Shown here: positions 41,461-49,223 of the stretch, piece after piece | How the letters are laid out: each line of letters begins with the position of its first letter | Position numbering within the stretch: the first letter of the stretch is position 1 | Source of the DNA: CAYRXM01 sp964449465 | GTDB taxonomy: Bacteria; Chloroflexota; Anaerolineae; JAFGEY01 | DNA: 64,000 bases | NCBI GenBank assembly: GCA_964449465.1 | Contig: CAYVBK010000022.1 | Coordinates: forward strand, 1 to 64,000 | Direction: 5' to 3' | Made by a program: the position numbers and the translations under genes | Notes under the pieces: generated by a model | What the model saw: the letters and a program-made list of their open reading frames with translations, nothing else | Told to the model about the DNA's origin: nothing | The model's database searches: none

Positions 41461-44283
41461 TTATTTGACCACCACGTTGACCAGCTTGCCTGGCACGATC
41501 ACCACCTTGACAATTTGTTTGCCTTCGATGTGTCGCAGCACAGTCTCGCTCTGACGGGCCAACCGCTCCATGTCGGCCTGGTCAATATCCACCGGCGCTT
41601 CGATGCGGTCGCGCACCTTGCCGTTGATCTGCACCACCAGGGTGATGGTTTCCTCGGCCGCGGCAGCGGCGTCCCATTTGGGCCAGGCTTGCAGGTGAAT
41701 GCTGCCGGTCTTGCCGATGCGCTGCCACAGTTCTTCGGTGATGTGCGGCGCAAAGGGGGCCAACAGCAAGAGCAGATTTTCCACCGCCTCATCCCAGGCG
41801 ACCGTATGCACTACGGGCGTCTCTCGCGCTGCTTTCATGGTGTTGCGCAGGCTCATCAGGGCGGCAATAGCCGTGTTGAACCCAAAGGCCTCAATGTCCT
41901 GGGTCACTTTGTTGATGGTCTGATGCACGGCGCGGCGCAATGCCTTGATCTGTCCCTCTTCGGCCTGACTTTTTTGCGGCGGTTTGGCTTCTACCACCAG
42001 GTTCCACACATCTTCGATGAATCGCTGTGATCCTCTGATCCCCTGACTGTCCCACGGGCCGCCCAGGTCCCACCTGGCAAAGAACATCAAAAAAGTGCGC
42101 ACCACATCGGCGCCATACTGCCGCACCAGATCGTCGGGGGCGATGACATTGCCGCGACTTTTGCTCATCTTTTCGCCGTCTTCACCCAGCACCATGCCCT
42201 GGTTGTACAGGCGCAGCATGGGCTCGTCAAAATGCACCACGCCCATATCGTGCATGGCTTTGGTGAAAAAGCGGGTATAGATCAGGTGCATGGTGGCATG
42301 TTCGATGCCGCCGGTGTACTGGTCTACCGGCAGCCAATAGGCCGCCTCTTGCGGGTCGAACGGCATCGAGTTGGCCTGTGCGGGGCGATCCGCTTGATAA
42401 TAGGGGCTGAGGTAGGCGTATTGATACCACGACGAACACATAAATGTGTCCATTGTGTCGGTTTCGCGAGTAGCCGGGCCGCCGCATTGAGGGCAGGTGG
42501 TGTGCAAAAAAGACGGGTGATATTTCAGCGCATTCTCGCCTGATGCAGGTATTTCGGCATCCTGAGGTAGCAGCACCGGCAGGGCAGCATAGGGCACTGG
42601 CACCACGCCGCAATGCGGGCAATAGATCATGGGGATGGGCGCGCCCCAATACCTCTGTCGGCTGATCAACCAGTCGTGCAGGCGATAATTGACCGCCAGG
42701 CGGCCCAACCCTTTGTCTTGCAGCCAGGCCGTGACCTTGCTCTTGGCCTGGTCGCCGGGCGTGCTGCTCATTTCTGCCGAATTGATCATGTCGCCATATT
42801 CGTGGTGAAACAGCACGTCGGCATAGAACGGCTTGTGGGTGAGCATTTCCATCGTGGTGCGGAAGGGTTTGGCCCACTCGCTCAAAGCCTGGCAGCGACT
42901 CAAAATATCGCGGTCGGCCTCGGCCGAATCCAGGCGGACGATACCCTCGGCAAACACAAAGGCCCACCGCGTGCCGACCACTTCGATCCAGTGGCCCGGT
43001 CTGACCACCTCCCAGGCTGTTTCGAGGTAACGCTGGGCCTGTCGCCGCCCTTTCAGGGTGACAAAGATGCCTTCGCCGCCGCTTTCCACTTTGCTGCGCT
43101 CAAACTGAACGCCGGCCTTGGTTAGCCGACGGGCCAGCTCGTCCATGTCGCCGACCGCATCGGGATAGACGATGCTTTTCGAGACGCCATCGGGACGCTC
43201 GATCACCGGCAAGATGGGCAGGCCAAACTTGATGGCAAAAGCAAAATCTCGCTCATCGTGAGCCGGCACGGCCATAATCGCGCCGGTGCCATAGGTCATC
43301 ATGACATAATCGGCGATCCAGATGGGGATGCGCGCCCCGTTGACCGGGTTGATGGCATACGCCCCGATGAATACACCGGTCTTGTCCTTGTCGGCGGCGG
43401 TGCGCTCGATCTCGCTTTGGCGGGAAGCCTGAAACTGATAGGCTTCTACGTCTGCCCGACAGTCGGAGGCCGTCAGCCGGCTCACTAGGGGATGCTCTGG
43501 AGCCAGCACCATAAAGGTGGCTCCCCACAGCGTATCGGGGCGAGTGGTAAAAATCTCAAATTCCTCGCCGCTTTCAGCCTTGAATGTGACCTGCGCTCCC
43601 TCGCTGCGGCCGATCCAGTTGGTCTGCATGGTGCGCACCCGTTCCGGCCATTCGATCTGGGAAAAATCGAGCAGTTCATCGGCATATTGGGTGATTTTAA
43701 AGAACCACTGATTTAGCTCTTTTTTGATCACCGGCGTTTCGCAGCGTTCACAGTGACGATCCTCGCCCCACACCTGCTCACGGGCCAAAGTGGTGTTGCA
43801 CTTGGGGCAAAAATCTACCGGGGCAAAAGCGCGATAGGCCAGCCCCATCTCGTACAATTTCAAAAAGAACCACTGTGTCCAGCGGTAATAACCGGGCAGA
43901 CAGCTCACCGCCTCGCGTCGCCAGTCGAACATAGCCCCCATCGAGTGCAGTTGACGGCGCATATTGTCAACGTTTTTCATCGTCCAGGTGTGGGGGTGAA
44001 TGCCTCGTTTGATGGCCGCATTCTCTGCCGGCAGGCCAAAAGCGTCAAAGCCCATCGGAAACAGCACGTTATAACCGTTCATGCGCATATAACGCGCCCG
44101 CGCATCCGAAGGCGACATGGCATACCAGTGGCCGATGTGCAAATCGCCCGACGGGTAGGGCAGCATGGTCAGGGCATAGTATTTGGGTTTGTCTGGATCA
44201 ATGTTCGAGTGATACAGGCCATCGGCCTCCCACTGCTGCTGCCATTTGGGTTCAATTTCCTGGGGAATATATTTGTCGGTCAT
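41461..44283 (-). CDS. leuS: Leucyl-tRNA synthetase
   Basis: 940 residues starting at the ATG at 44283 (GAGGAAAAA upstream). Class I signatures are visible: LPYPSGDLHIGHWYAMSPSD with HIGH, and GEKMSKSRGNVIAPD with KMSKS. The editing domain has TTRPDTLWGATF and GAIMAVPAHDERDFAFA. Zinc-ribbon pairs CPKCNTTLA and CERCETP, and CPHCG and CPQCGG, are intact. It charges tRNA-Leu and edits mischarged norvaline or isoleucine. The gene lies 214 bp downstream of the J-domain gene on the same strand. A T-box lies before that gene, so leuS may be controlled through a shared transcript. Repeat F occupies the gap. Confidence 0.97.
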   Translation of the reverse strand: MTDKYIPQEIEPKWQQQWEADGLYHSNIDPDKPKYYALTMLPYPSGDLHIGHWYAMSPSDARARYMRMNGYNVLFPMGFDAFGLPAENAAIKRGIHPHTWTMKNVDNMRRQLHSMGAMFDWRREAVSCLPGYYRWTQWFFLKLYEMGLAYRAFAPVDFCPKCNTTLAREQVWGEDRHCERCETPVIKKELNQWFFKITQYADELLDFSQIEWPERVRTMQTNWIGRSEGAQVTFKAESGEEFEIFTTRPDTLWGATFMVLAPEHPLVSRLTASDCRADVEAYQFQASRQSEIERTAADKDKTGVFIGAYAINPVNGARIPIWIADYVMMTYGTGAIMAVPAHDERDFAFAIKFGLPILPVIERPDGVSKSIVYPDAVGDMDELARRLTKAGVQFERSKVESGGEGIFVTLKGRRQAQRYLETAWEVVRPGHWIEVVGTRWAFVFAEGIVRLDSAEADRDILSRCQALSEWAKPFRTTMEMLTHKPFYADVLFHHEYGDMINSAEMSSTPGDQAKSKVTAWLQDKGLGRLAVNYRLHDWLISRQRYWGAPIPMIYCPHCGVVPVPYAALPVLLPQDAEIPASGENALKYHPSFLHTTCPQCGGPATRETDTMDTFMCSSWYQYAYLSPYYQADRPAQANSMPFDPQEAAYWLPVDQYTGGIEHATMHLIYTRFFTKAMHDMGVVHFDEPMLRLYNQGMVLGEDGEKMSKSRGNVIAPDDLVRQYGADVVRTFLMFFARWDLGGPWDSQGIRGSQRFIEDVWNLVVEAKPPQKSQAEEGQIKALRRAVHQTINKVTQDIEAFGFNTAIAALMSLRNTMKAARETPVVHTVAWDEAVENLLLLLAPFAPHITEELWQRIGKTGSIHLQAWPKWDAAAAAEETITLVVQINGKVRDRIEAPVDIDQADMERLARQSETVLRHIEGKQIVKVVIVPGKLVNVVVK

Positions 44284-44340
44284 TTTTTTCCTCGCCTGGC
44301 TGGCGCAAAGTTGCGCTAAAAATATGGATGATAGATACAC

Positions 44341-44480
44341 GAGTCCACTGAAACAAATGTTTTACCGCCGAGACACAGAGTTCATAGAGAATATAAAAGG
44401 TCTTAAAATTTCGTTGATTCTCATCATTCTCCGCGTTCTCTGCACCTCTGTGGTGAAAATAGTCTTTTTTTCAAGAGTCA
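44341..44480. repeat. MITE-like intergenic repeat, divergent copy F
   Basis: The element begins GAGTCCACTGAAA and ends ATAGTCTTTTTTTCAAGAGTC, with inverted termini and internal CTCTGCACCTCTGTGGTGA. It resembles copy E. It lies between leuS and the J-domain gene and would be part of any shared message. Confidence 0.75.
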
Positions 44481-44497
44481 TAGATAATGACATCGCG

Positions 44498-45391
44498 CTA
44501 GATTCTCATCGCCACGATGATCAAAAACAGCATCAAAGCAAACATCCCCACCAAAAACCCGGCCAACTCCTGCATTTCGACGACCATCGCCCATAGGGTC
44601 GGGCGGCTGTCGGGAAAGCGGGTAGTCTGGGCGCGCACACGCAGGGCATACAGCAACTCGCGATGACGAGGCACGCGCATCAGCCGCCGGCAGTGATAGC
44701 GAGACACATCCCAGCAGCCCTGCTCGTCCTGTTTGTAATAGCGGATCACGACATAGTGAGCCTGGCCTGACTTGCTGCGAAAAATCTGCTCAAACACATC
44801 GCAGATCTGGTCATAGCGATATTCGCGCGGCGGAAACAGGCCAAAAGTCGAGTGTTCGATCAAGCGGTCGGCGGTCAGCTCCAGGTATCCTTGAAAGTAA
44901 GGGATGGCAGCCAACAAACTCAGCGCGCCGCTCATAAAACCGGCCGCTGCCCACAGCAGGGTGATCCAGGTGATCTGTTTGGTCAGCCCGATGAACGGTA
45001 TGGCGCCGAACAGCCACAAAGCCAGCCCCACCGCCAACGGCTCGAGGCGCGACGGCCTGAATATCAACTCGGACCAACCGTCGGCCGCGCTGTCGCGTTG
45101 TGGCGTCCCCATCGGCCTGGTAGGTGCGGCGTTTGGGCGTGATGCCGGGTCCGCGCGCGGCCTGTGCATCTGTCGCTGCCGGTCGTATTCGGCGCGTTGG
45201 GCCGGGTCGCGCAGCACACTATAGGCTTCATTCAACAGAGCCATCTGTTGATTGGCACGCTCGTCGTCTTCCCAACTGGGGTTGGTGTCGGGGTGGATGC
45301 GTCGGGCCAGCCGGCGAAACGCGGCACGGACCTGGTCTGCGGTTGCGGTGGGGGCAATGCCCAACACCTGGTAATAGTCTATTTGGGTCAT
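44498..45391 (-). CDS. J-domain membrane protein
   Basis: 297 residues. The N-terminal 70 residues are a complete J-domain: YYQVLGIAPTATADQVRAAF, then RRLARRIHPDTNPS with HPD, and LLNEAYSVLRDPAQRAEYDR. A Pro/Arg linker of about 45 residues and then two hydrophobic segments (about 125-175) follow. The region after them (LTADRLIEHSTFGLFPPREY and later RYYKQDEQGC) resembles a PH-like domain of small membrane proteins. A last membrane segment ends the protein. It could recruit Hsp70 to the membrane. A T-box leader lies directly upstream. No strong ribosome-binding site is seen near the ATG at 45391. Confidence 0.85.
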   Translation of the reverse strand: MTQIDYYQVLGIAPTATADQVRAAFRRLARRIHPDTNPSWEDDERANQQMALLNEAYSVLRDPAQRAEYDRQRQMHRPRADPASRPNAAPTRPMGTPQRDSAADGWSELIFRPSRLEPLAVGLALWLFGAIPFIGLTKQITWITLLWAAAGFMSGALSLLAAIPYFQGYLELTADRLIEHSTFGLFPPREYRYDQICDVFEQIFRSKSGQAHYVVIRYYKQDEQGCWDVSRYHCRRLMRVPRHRELLYALRVRAQTTRFPDSRPTLWAMVVEMQELAGFLVGMFALMLFLIIVAMRI

Positions 45392-45402
45392 GTAGGTAAA
45401 TA

Positions 45403-45650
45403 AAAATCCCCTCCGTCGCAGGGACGAAGGGGACTCCGCGGTACCACCCTGGTTGATGAAGACCAGACGGGTCGTTCATCCACTCGACGCCGGTAACGGC
45501 GGCGGCCGGCGTCGCCTCAACCCACTGAACGGATTCAACGACGCAGCTCTCAGGCCAGTTCGGCCTGCGCTCCTGGGGGGCGCTACGCGGCGTTTCACCG
45601 ACCCGCCGCTCTCTGCCAGGATGGCCTACTACTCCTGTTCAATGCTTTTT
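45403..45650 (-). promoter_or_regulatory. T-box riboswitch (transcription attenuation type)
   Basis: On the minus strand CATTGAAC (45637-45644) pairs with GTTCAGTG to close stem I. AGGAGTAGT, AGAGAG and GGTGAAA fit the specifier-loop 5' side, the AG bulge and the terminal loop. AGGGTGGTACCGCGG (45437-45451) is an exact T-box antiterminator core, and CCCCTTCGTC/GCGACGGAGGGG followed by TTTTTATTT (45402-45434) is the competing terminator. Candidate specifier triplets on the 3' side of the loop are CUG and UUG, both Leu codons, which would fit control of leuS. The first gene downstream is, however, the J-domain gene. Uncharged tRNA would allow read-through. Confidence 0.88.
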
Positions 45651-45655
45651 ATGCA

Positions 45656-45690
45656 AAACAACAATCGCCTACGTTGTCATAGGCGATGGT
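45656..45690 (-). terminator. Terminator after the tRNA-Ala pair
   Basis: On the minus strand ATCGCCTA and TAGGCGAT form an 8-bp stem around TGACAACG and are followed by TGTTGTTTTG. It separates the tRNA transcript from the T-box. Confidence 0.75.
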
Positions 45691-45711
45691 GGGTTGTGGG
45701 ATCAACCCTAG

Positions 45712-45784
45712 TGGAGCTGAGGAGATTCGAACTCCTGACCCTCTCAATGCCATTGAGATGCGCTCCCAGCTGCGCTACAGCCCC
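45712..45784 (-). tRNA. tRNA-Ala (anticodon GGC)
   Basis: 73 bases folding as a standard cloverleaf. Acceptor arms are GGGGCTG and CAGCTCC, with discriminator A. The anticodon loop is ATGGCAT with stem TCTCA/TGAGA, and the T-loop is TTCGAAT. GGC reads GCC/GCU. The 3' CCA is not encoded. Confidence 0.93.
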
Positions 45785-45823
45785 AAAAAATTTTGTGTTG
45801 TTCAGGGTTCTGGTCATCCCCCA

Positions 45824-45897
<74 letters not shown>

Positions 45898-45913
45898 GCT
45901 CGTACAGGGGCAT

Positions 45914-45942
45914 AGTATACCTCAAAGAGATTTTGTTGTCAA
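45914..45942 (-). promoter_or_regulatory. Promoter of the tRNA-Ala pair
   Basis: On the minus strand TTGACA (45937-45942) and TATACT (45914-45919) are separated by 17 bp, close to a perfect consensus. Its -35 box overlaps the -35 box of the opposite promoter. Confidence 0.85.
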
Positions 45943-45964
45943 ATGGGGCAAAGCGGTGTATACT
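45936..45964 (+). promoter_or_regulatory. Divergent promoter of the AEC gene
   Basis: TTGTCA at 45936-45941 and TATACT at 45959-45964 are separated by 17 bp. The -35 hexamer occupies nearly the same bases as that of the tRNA promoter on the other strand. Confidence 0.7.
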
Positions 45965-46016
45965 CGGCGGATGTCTGATCCATTTCTATCATCCGCATAG
46001 GCTGGTTTTGTTCTTT

Positions 46017-46958
46017 ATGCCCAATTCTCATGTCACTGCCCAGGTCGCGGCCAATTTGTTGGTTGTGGCAGTGGGCTATGCGCTCAAAAGATGGGGTATT
46101 TTGCCCCGCGAACAGCGGTCGGTGTTGAACCGCCTGATCTTGTACGTGACTATGCCGGCGGTGAATGTGTCGGTGTGGGCCGGGGCCGAGCCGTTGGAAT
46201 GGCGGTGGCTGTTGCTGCCGATATTGTTTCTGGCGGCTGTGTCGGGCATCTGGCTGGGCGGGCTGTTGCCGGCGCGATGGCTGCGCCTGGCGCGGGCCGA
46301 GATGGGCACCTTTGTGGTGGCATTGTGTGGGGTGATGGGCTCGCTGGCCTATCCGTTTGTCGAGGTGGCCTGGGGCGACGAGGGCATGCGGGCGGTGGCC
46401 CTGGTGGATATGGGCAATGCGCTGGCAATTTTTGGGATGGCCTACGCGCTTTCTTTGCATTGGGGTGCGGGGGGGCGTCCGAGTATGAGGCAGGTGATCA
46501 ACAAGGTGGCGGCTTTTTTTCCCATCTATGCCTTTTTTGCCGGACTGCTTTTGAATATCACCCGGATTCGTTTGGGGAGCGTGGCCGAGGAATTGTTTGG
46601 CGTGCTGGCCAGGGCCAACTCGCCTTTGATGTTGCTGGCATTGGGCGCGTACCTGGAACTGGACGTGTCGTGGCGCGAGGCGCGGGTGTTGGGCGTTCAT
46701 CTCGTGTACAAGTATGGGCTGGGGATAGGGGTGGCTCTGTTGATGATGGCTATCTGGCCGCTGGTGGGGCCGGTCAGTGGCCCGGCGCGGGCGGTGGCCT
46801 TTGTCTTTCCGTTGCTGCCGGCGCCTCTTTCTACCCTGATCTATGCGGCGGAACAGGGCCTCAATGCGCGTCTGGCGGCCATGTTGATCTCGTTGAGCAT
46901 GATCGTCAGCCTGGCGATTATTGTTGTGGTCACGCTGGGTTTTCGCGGCGTTTTTTGA
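46017..46958 (+). CDS. AEC (auxin efflux carrier) family permease
   Basis: About 313 residues, starting at the ATG at 46017. An upstream in-frame extension is unlikely because it would begin inside the promoter. About ten membrane segments are expected. The first helix region LLVVAVGYALKRWGILPREQ and the LILYVTMPAVNVSVWAG motif are typical. PLLPAPLSTLIYAAEQGLNA near the C-terminus is the second conserved motif. AEC proteins export or exchange organic acids such as malate or auxin-like compounds. No ribosome-binding site is visible. The substrate is unknown. Confidence 0.9.
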   Translation: MPNSHVTAQVAANLLVVAVGYALKRWGILPREQRSVLNRLILYVTMPAVNVSVWAGAEPLEWRWLLLPILFLAAVSGIWLGGLLPARWLRLARAEMGTFVVALCGVMGSLAYPFVEVAWGDEGMRAVALVDMGNALAIFGMAYALSLHWGAGGRPSMRQVINKVAAFFPIYAFFAGLLLNITRIRLGSVAEELFGVLARANSPLMLLALGAYLELDVSWREARVLGVHLVYKYGLGIGVALLMMAIWPLVGPVSGPARAVAFVFPLLPAPLSTLIYAAEQGLNARLAAMLISLSMIVSLAIIVVVTLGFRGVF

Positions 46959-46990
46959 GTGAGCGGCTGATGGGCAGAGTGATTGTATAG

Positions 46991-48268
46991 ATGCAAAAAT
47001 TGAAATTGAATATCTCTAAATACCTCAAAAATGTGGATATTTTTGGCACGCAAGGCGTGGACCCTCGTTATCGCAAGGGGATGAAGTCGCTGTGGCTGGA
47101 TGGTTTTTTTGCGGCTATTTCAGGGGCTTTTTTCGAGACCTATTTGTCGCTCTATGCCCTGGCGATGGGGGCGACCAGCACCCAGATCGGCGCGTTGTCT
47201 TCGGTGTCAAGTTTTTTGGGCATGGTGGCGCCCATCCCCGGCGCGCAGTTGACCGAGCGGTTGGGCAAACGCAAGCGCATGGTGGTGGGCGTATGGTCGG
47301 TGGTGCGCACGCTGACGCTGGGCCTGGTGCTGATTCCATTCTTTTTGTCGGGGCAGGCGGCCGTATATGCCGTGATTGCGCTGTTTGCCCTGCGCGCCGG
47401 CCTGGCCAACCTGGCTCATCCGGCCTGGGTGTCTCTGTCGGCCGATATTGCGCCGTTGGATCGGCGCGGACGTTATTTTGCGTCGCGCAACGTTTTTATC
47501 TCCTTGATCACGCTGCTGATGGTGCCGCTGGCTGGCCAGATCATTGAATGGGGCGGGTTTCCGGGCGGGTATCAGACGGCGTTTCTTTTCTCGGCCCTGT
47601 TTGGCTTTATGGCCCTGTTTTGGTATGGGCAGATTCCTGAATCGGCCTCCAAGCCAGTCGGTCAGGGCAAACGGCAGGTGGCCTTGTTCTGGCAGGCGCT
47701 GACCAGAAATCGTCTTTTCCTTTGGTTTACTCTGGTCGAGGTGATCTGGAATTTTGCCATGCAGTTGGGCGCGCCCTTTTTTACTATGTATCAGGTCAAG
47801 GTGTTGGGTTCGACGCCGCGCACGGTGGGGCTGCTGAGCATGGTGGCGACGTTGACCGGCTTGATCGGACAGCAGGTGTGGGGGCGTCTGCTGGACCGGC
47901 GCAGTGCGCGCTGGGTGATTGCAGTGTGTGGGCTGCTGATCCCGATTTTGCCCTGCCTGTGGCTGTTTTTCACCCAACCCTGGCATGTGGTGTTTGTCAG
48001 TGTGCCATCGGGGTTTTTGTGGGCAGGGTTCAACCTGGCAGCGTTTAATTTGCTGCTCGAGTTGCCGGCGGCCGAACAGCGCACGCAGGCCACAGCCAGT
48101 TATACCACTCTGGTGGGGGTGGCCAACATTCTCGGCCCGATGGTGGGCGGCTATGTGATCGAGACGCTGGGGTATCGGTGGGATTTTGTCTTGTCGGGGG
48201 TGGGGCGGCTGCTGGGTGGCATTTTGTTCTTGTTCTTGTTCAAGCCGTTTAGCCGGCGGTCGCGTTGA
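46991..48268 (+). CDS. Major facilitator superfamily transporter
   Basis: 425 residues with twelve predicted membrane segments. An N-terminal cytoplasmic tail of about 30 residues precedes the first helix. The conserved loop 2-3 motif reads TERLGKRKRMVV, and the repeat in the second half reads GRLLDRRSARWVI. FFETYLSLYALAMGATSTQI resembles sugar or drug MFS members. It starts 32 bp after the AEC gene on the same strand. The substrate is unknown. Confidence 0.92.
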   Translation: MQKLKLNISKYLKNVDIFGTQGVDPRYRKGMKSLWLDGFFAAISGAFFETYLSLYALAMGATSTQIGALSSVSSFLGMVAPIPGAQLTERLGKRKRMVVGVWSVVRTLTLGLVLIPFFLSGQAAVYAVIALFALRAGLANLAHPAWVSLSADIAPLDRRGRYFASRNVFISLITLLMVPLAGQIIEWGGFPGGYQTAFLFSALFGFMALFWYGQIPESASKPVGQGKRQVALFWQALTRNRLFLWFTLVEVIWNFAMQLGAPFFTMYQVKVLGSTPRTVGLLSMVATLTGLIGQQVWGRLLDRRSARWVIAVCGLLIPILPCLWLFFTQPWHVVFVSVPSGFLWAGFNLAAFNLLLELPAAEQRTQATASYTTLVGVANILGPMVGGYVIETLGYRWDFVLSGVGRLLGGILFLFLFKPFSRRSR

Positions 48269-48338
48269 TCGTCGTTGTGTAGATTGTATCTTGGGGGGCG
48301 TCGTTATCTTGGCGTTCCTGTTCTGGATCGAGGCCTGG

Positions 48339-49223
48339 ATGCGTGTTTTGTGGTTGGGTTGGGATGAATTGTATACCACCGGGCGGATGCAAGAGGCGGC
48401 CGGGGTGTGGGGTATCGAGTTGGATACCTGCGAGTTGTTCGACCTGGATATGGCGGTCGAGCCGGGCCGGGTGGGGTTGTTTCGCGGCGATCAGGATGTG
48501 TTGCAGGCCTATGATGTGTTGGTGGTGCGCACCTTTTATCCCTACATCTCGGAGGCGTTGACGGTGGCGCGGTTGTTTCGAGACGCCGGCAAAGTGGTGA
48601 TCGATCATAGTTTGACCGACGAGGGCTATGCGGTCAGCAAGATGCACGACTATTTGGTATTGGCGCAGCAGGGCATCGCAGTGCCGGCAAGCTGGCAGAT
48701 TTTTGATCCGGCGCAGATCGAGCAGGTTGCCGGGCGACTGGGTTATCCCTGCGTGTTAAAGGGTGTGCATGGAGCGCACGGCACGCACGTTTACCTGGTG
48801 GAAAATGCGGCCCGGCTGCGCCGCCGGTTGTGGCGGTATCCGTGCGGCGAATTGATGCTCCAGGAATATCTCCCGGCCGAGCGGGATTATCGGGTGATCG
48901 TCATCGGCTACCGGGCTCTGCCGATGATGGTCAGCCGCACGCCGCCGCCGGGCGATTTTCGCACCAATTTTGCCGTCGGCGGGGCGTTTGAGGGGCATCC
49001 GCTGGCCGAGTTTCCCGATTTTGGTCGGCTGGCCGAGCAGTCGGCGCGGGCGTTGCGGCGCGAATTTGCTGCGGTAGACTTGCGTATGCGCGGCGGGCAG
49101 CCGATGGTGCTGGAGGTGAACCGCCGCCCCGATTTCAAAGGCTTTGAGCAGGCTACCGGCATGGACGTGGCTGGCGAATTTTTGCACTATGTGCAGCAGC
49201 GATTCAAGGGGGAGGTTGAATGA
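48339..49223 (+). CDS. ATP-grasp family protein (RimK-like)
   Basis: 294 residues from the ATG at 48339. The upstream in-frame part overlaps the MFS gene and is Cys/Arg-rich, so it is not taken as coding. The RimK-type ATP-grasp layout is seen as HSLTDEGYAVSKMHDYLVLAQ, GYPCVLKGVHGAHGTHVYLV (nucleotide-binding loop), LMLQEYLPAERDYRVIVIG, and LEVNRRPDFKGFEQATG with the metal-binding Glu and Asn. Members join a carboxylate to an amine with ATP. The acceptor is unknown. The GH10 gene overlaps its stop codon by ATGA. Confidence 0.85.
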   Translation: MRVLWLGWDELYTTGRMQEAAGVWGIELDTCELFDLDMAVEPGRVGLFRGDQDVLQAYDVLVVRTFYPYISEALTVARLFRDAGKVVIDHSLTDEGYAVSKMHDYLVLAQQGIAVPASWQIFDPAQIEQVAGRLGYPCVLKGVHGAHGTHVYLVENAARLRRRLWRYPCGELMLQEYLPAERDYRVIVIGYRALPMMVSRTPPPGDFRTNFAVGGAFEGHPLAEFPDFGRLAEQSARALRREFAAVDLRMRGGQPMVLEVNRRPDFKGFEQATGMDVAGEFLHYVQQRFKGEVE

